A DNA stretch of 17,175 nucleotides from an uncultured Verrucomicrobiota bacterium (GTDB lineage: Bacteria > Verrucomicrobiota > Kiritimatiellia > RFP12 > UBA1067), in NCBI GenBank assembly GCA_946615275.1, contig CAMOHV010000007.1:1-17175 (forward strand), given 5' to 3'. Under the pieces are notes generated by a model. The model searched no databases. It was given only the letters and a program-made list of their open reading frames with translations, and was not told the origin of the DNA. The position numbers and the translations under genes were made by a program. Each line of letters starts with the position of its first letter. Positions within the stretch are counted from its first letter, which is position 1. Shown piece after piece: positions 15,269 through 17,175 of this stretch.

Positions 15269-16459
15269 CTACTGGCGGTGGGGGGAAAGAGAGTAGTCCG
15301 AGGCGGCCCTGAATTCGCGCATCGAGACGCCGAAGCGGCGCTTGAAGAGGTTTTTGGCCGCGTTGACGTTGGACCAGCCGCAGTCCGCCGTGATCTTCTC
15401 GATCGTGTCGCGCGTGGCGAGAAGCCGGCGTTTCAGCTCGGCCAGGCGGATGCGCACGACGGCGTCATGGACGGTTTCGCGCTGCAGCTCGCGGAAACGC
15501 AGGTCGAGCAGGGAGCGCGAGATGTGCAGGTGCGCGGCTATTTCCGTTGTGGTGATCGGCGAGGTGGCGTGGCGCTCGATCCAGGCAAGCGCCTTTTGGA
15601 CGAGTCGTCCGGAATTTGACTGCGGGTATGTGGATTCGCGGTGGACGACCTGTTTCACGCCCACGAAGACGGTCTTCCCGCGGTGTTTCGCAAGTCCGTG
15701 GTCCAGCAGCTGCGCGGCTAGGTAGCCTTCGTGCGTGAAGTCCGGCTGGACCGACGAGAGACGGGGTTCGGCGTTTTCGCAGAGGATTGGGTCGTTGTTG
15801 ACGCCGAGGATGCCAACCTCCTGCGGCACGGATATGCCGGCCTCCTTGCAGAGTTCAAGGATTTCGAACGCGGCGTCGTCGCAGGCGGCTAGGATGCCGC
15901 AGGGCTTGGGAAGCGCGGCGAGCCACGCGAGGAGGACGGCTCGGTCGTCCATGCGGTTCGGGTAGTGCGCGGCGTCGAACATCCGGGTGATGAATCCGGC
16001 TTCGGCGAGCGTGGCGCGGTAGGCGTGGCCGCGTTCGCGGCTCCAGTCGTCGTCCGTGCGGTAGCCCATGAAACCATAGCTTTTGTAGACGCCTTGCTGG
16101 AGGAGCGTCTGGGCGGCCGTGCGCCCCACGGCCACGGCGTCGCTCTTGACGAGCGTCCAGTCTCCGTGCGCGAGCGGGGCTGGATCGACGTTCATGGCGA
16201 CGGCGGGGAGGCCGGACTCGGCGACAGCCCGCATCGCCTCGTCGGCGCCGGGGAGGCCGAGGATGAAGCCGTCCATGCCGCGGGCGACCTCGTCGCGCAC
16301 GGTGGCGGGCGTGAATTCGTGGAGCGTGCGGTAGATGGCAAGCGTCCACCGGTGTCCTTCGCTCAAGTATTGGAAGATGCCGTTGAGCTTGTCCTGTCCG
16401 GCGATGCCCGCCATGCGCAGCGCCACGACCACGCGCTTGATGTCCGTTCGTTTGCCCAT
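15269..16459 (-). CDS. XylR-like transcriptional regulator: LacI-type sensor plus AraC HTH
   Basis: This 396-residue cytoplasmic regulator has a periplasmic-binding-protein-like sugar sensor (about 10-280), visible in GFILGLPGADEA, SYGFMGYRTDDDWSRERG and VGILGVNNDPILCENAEP. A C-terminal AraC-family DNA-binding domain follows (about 290-385), with HLHISRSLLDLRFREL and the ITADCGWSNVNAAKNLFKRRFG helix pair. E. coli XylR has this order and activates pentose genes. The true start is ATG at 16459, 6 bases after TATAAT on this strand; an upstream open frame to 16660 is rejected because it crosses the promoter. It is divergent from a sugar-porter gene, which it likely controls. Its ligand cannot be named. 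Confidence 0.9.
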   Translation of the reverse strand: MGKRTDIKRVVVALRMAGIAGQDKLNGIFQYLSEGHRWTLAIYRTLHEFTPATVRDEVARGMDGFILGLPGADEAMRAVAESGLPAVAMNVDPAPLAHGDWTLVKSDAVAVGRTAAQTLLQQGVYKSYGFMGYRTDDDWSRERGHAYRATLAEAGFITRMFDAAHYPNRMDDRAVLLAWLAALPKPCGILAACDDAAFEILELCKEAGISVPQEVGILGVNNDPILCENAEPRLSSVQPDFTHEGYLAAQLLDHGLAKHRGKTVFVGVKQVVHRESTYPQSNSGRLVQKALAWIERHATSPITTTEIAAHLHISRSLLDLRFRELQRETVHDAVVRIRLAELKRRLLATRDTIEKITADCGWSNVNAAKNLFKRRFGVSMREFRAASDYSLSPHRQ

Positions 16460-16494
16460 GCGCGAATTATAGCAGATACCGCTTTCGACGGAAA
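16460..16494 (-). promoter_or_regulatory. Minus-strand promoter of the XylR-like regulator
   Basis: On the minus strand the sequence reads CTGCTATAATTCGCGC then the ATG. TATAAT (16466-16471) is preceded by TGC, giving an extended -10, and the start codon follows after 6 bases. A weak TTTCCG -35 box with a 17-base spacer lies at 16489-16494. The geometry matches the 1233 gene and suggests a leaderless mRNA. Confidence 0.7.
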
Positions 16495-16536
16495 GGGGTG
16501 TTGGCGGAAAAGTGAGATTTTTTTGTTGGAAGCGCA

Positions 16537-16554
16537 CTCCCCGCGGAGGGGGAG
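16537..16554. promoter_or_regulatory. Candidate operator: CTCCCC / GGGGAG inverted repeat
   Basis: Bases 16537-16554 read CTCCCC-GCGGAG-GGGGAG, an inverted repeat with a 6-base spacer. It ends 7 bases before the -10 box of the MFS gene, where a regulator would touch RNA polymerase. AraC-type regulators usually bind direct repeats, so this assignment is weak. A partial direct repeat also occurs here, TGTTGG at 16499-16504 and 16524-16529. Confidence 0.3.
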
Positions 16555-16561
16555 ATAAGTG

Positions 16562-16574
16562 TATAATAGACACC
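16562..16574 (+). promoter_or_regulatory. -10 box of the MFS transporter gene
   Basis: A perfect TATAAT at 16562-16567 lies 7 bases before ATG 16575, so transcription should start at or next to the start codon. No convincing -35 box lies at the usual spacing, which fits an activator-dependent promoter such as one driven by the divergent XylR-like protein. Confidence 0.65.
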
Positions 16575-17175
16575 ATGACGCTCATCATAATCATCGCCGG
16601 TCTTGGCGGATTGCTGTACGGAGTGGACTTCGGCGTGATCGCCGCGGCCGAGCCGTACATGAAGGCGATGGGCGTCTACACGGACGGCCAGATAAGCCAC
16701 ATCGTCGGGGCCGTGCTGCTGGGGGGGCTTCTGTCGTCGATAACGGCGGGCTGGCTGTGCGACTTCTTCGGGCGCAAGAGGATGATCGTTGCGTCGGCGG
16801 CGATGTTCCTCGCGGCGATACCCGTCGTGAGCCTGTCGCTGGGCTCGTATCCGGCCCTCTACGCCGGGCGCGTCCTGCAGGGCATGAGCGCCGGGTACAT
16901 GGCCGTTGTCATGCCGATGTACCTCACCGAGACCCTGCCGGCCGAGATACGCGGGCGCGGCACTGGCGTGTTCCAGTTCTGCCTGGGGCTGGGGCTCGTG
17001 GTCGCCGCAGGCGCGGGGTGCCTCGTGGCCATGAGGTACGGCGCGTCGGACACCGCCGATGCCGCGGGCCGGGTGGCCGCGTGGGGCGCCAACTTCTGGT
17101 GGACGATGCTTCCCGTCGCGGTGCTCTTCTTCGGGAGCCTCCGCCTTCCTGAAAGCCCGGTGTGGCTGAAGAGGA
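16575..17175 (+). CDS. MFS sugar-porter transporter, N-terminal part
   Basis: This frame runs open for 200 codons to the window edge. The opening TLIIIIAGLGGLLYGVDFGVI is a first membrane helix. It is followed by GWLCDFFGRKRM, the loop 2-3 D-x-x-GRK-R signature. Then come GRVLQGMSAG and LTETLPAEIRGRG, matching the sugar-porter loop (E-x-x-P-x-x-x-RG). LPESPVWL near the end matches the PESPRWL motif after helix 6, with V in place of the usual R. It should carry a mono- or disaccharide with protons across the inner membrane. The gene is divergent from the XylR-like regulator 115 bases away. The C-terminal half lies outside the window. Confidence 0.9.
   Translation, partial: MTLIIIIAGLGGLLYGVDFGVIAAAEPYMKAMGVYTDGQISHIVGAVLLGGLLSSITAGWLCDFFGRKRMIVASAAMFLAAIPVVSLSLGSYPALYAGRVLQGMSAGYMAVVMPMYLTETLPAEIRGRGTGVFQFCLGLGLVVAAGAGCLVAMRYGASDTADAAGRVAAWGANFWWTMLPVAVLFFGSLRLPESPVWLKR

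Noticed and set aside
16518..16524. T7 run as an intrinsic terminator
   Set aside because: No stable GC-rich stem precedes it, and it lies between two divergent promoters.
16460..16660. N-terminal extension of the XylR-like regulator
   Set aside because: The extension crosses the regulator's own promoter and overlaps the divergent transporter start; ATG 16459 sits at the normal family N-terminus.
1..17175. tRNA, rRNA, CRISPR array, insertion sequence or phage genes
   Set aside because: I saw no cloverleaf, regular spaced repeats, transposase motif or terminal inverted repeats anywhere in the window.

Overview
This is a GC-rich, densely packed bacterial window dominated by one surface-polysaccharide locus read on the + strand. 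The likely source is a Gram-negative bacterium of the Verrucomicrobiota/Lentisphaerota/Kiritimatiellota type. That placement is an inference from three things: a LacI-sensor/AraC-HTH (XylR-like) regulator divergent from a sugar-porter MFS gene, high GC with frequent ATA/AGG codons, and export genes of the O-antigen/capsule kind. No marker gene fixes the lineage.

Layout. Bases 1-128 hold the C-terminal end of an acyl-CoA synthetase (AMP-ligase family), cut by the window edge. From 137 to 7310 six glycosyltransferase genes follow almost without gaps: GT2, a tandem double-domain GT2, a paralogue of the first GT2, and three more GT2-type enzymes. They are joined by 1-8 base overlaps or gaps, except for a small space and a promoter before 1233. 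Next come the ABC-2 permease (7307-8167) and the ATPase with a C-terminal glycan-binding-type extension (8184-9485), a Wzm/Wzt exporter pair. A CMP-nonulosonate (NeuA-like) synthetase (9527-10246) and a GT29-type sialyltransferase (10259-11284) follow, then a large two-domain GT2+GT4-like fusion (11277-13532). These genes together look like the assembly and export part of a cytoplasmically built, ABC-exported glycan carrying a sialic-acid-like residue. No nonulosonic acid synthase (NeuB) or epimerase (NeuC) is present in the window, so the exact sugar is open.

The last third is separate. A Na+/phosphate cotransporter II-type gene with a PhoU-like tail (13532-15217) begins inside the stop codon of the last glycosyltransferase and has its own promoter buried in that coding sequence. 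It converges on a minus-strand XylR-like regulator (15269-16459), which is divergent from an MFS sugar transporter that runs off the right edge (16575-17175+). Regulator and transporter probably form a sugar-responsive unit.

Two things stand out. First, a GT29 enzyme with all the recognisable L, S and VS sialylmotif residues lies in a bacterial operon beside an activating enzyme for its donor. GT29 is mainly an animal/eukaryotic family, while known bacterial sialyltransferases mostly belong to GT38, GT42, GT52 and GT80. Second, four of the five TATAAT words found by eye on either strand lie only 6-11 bases before a start codon. This suggests leaderless or near-leaderless transcripts for unit-leading genes, while genes inside the operon carry ordinary Shine-Dalgarno sequences.
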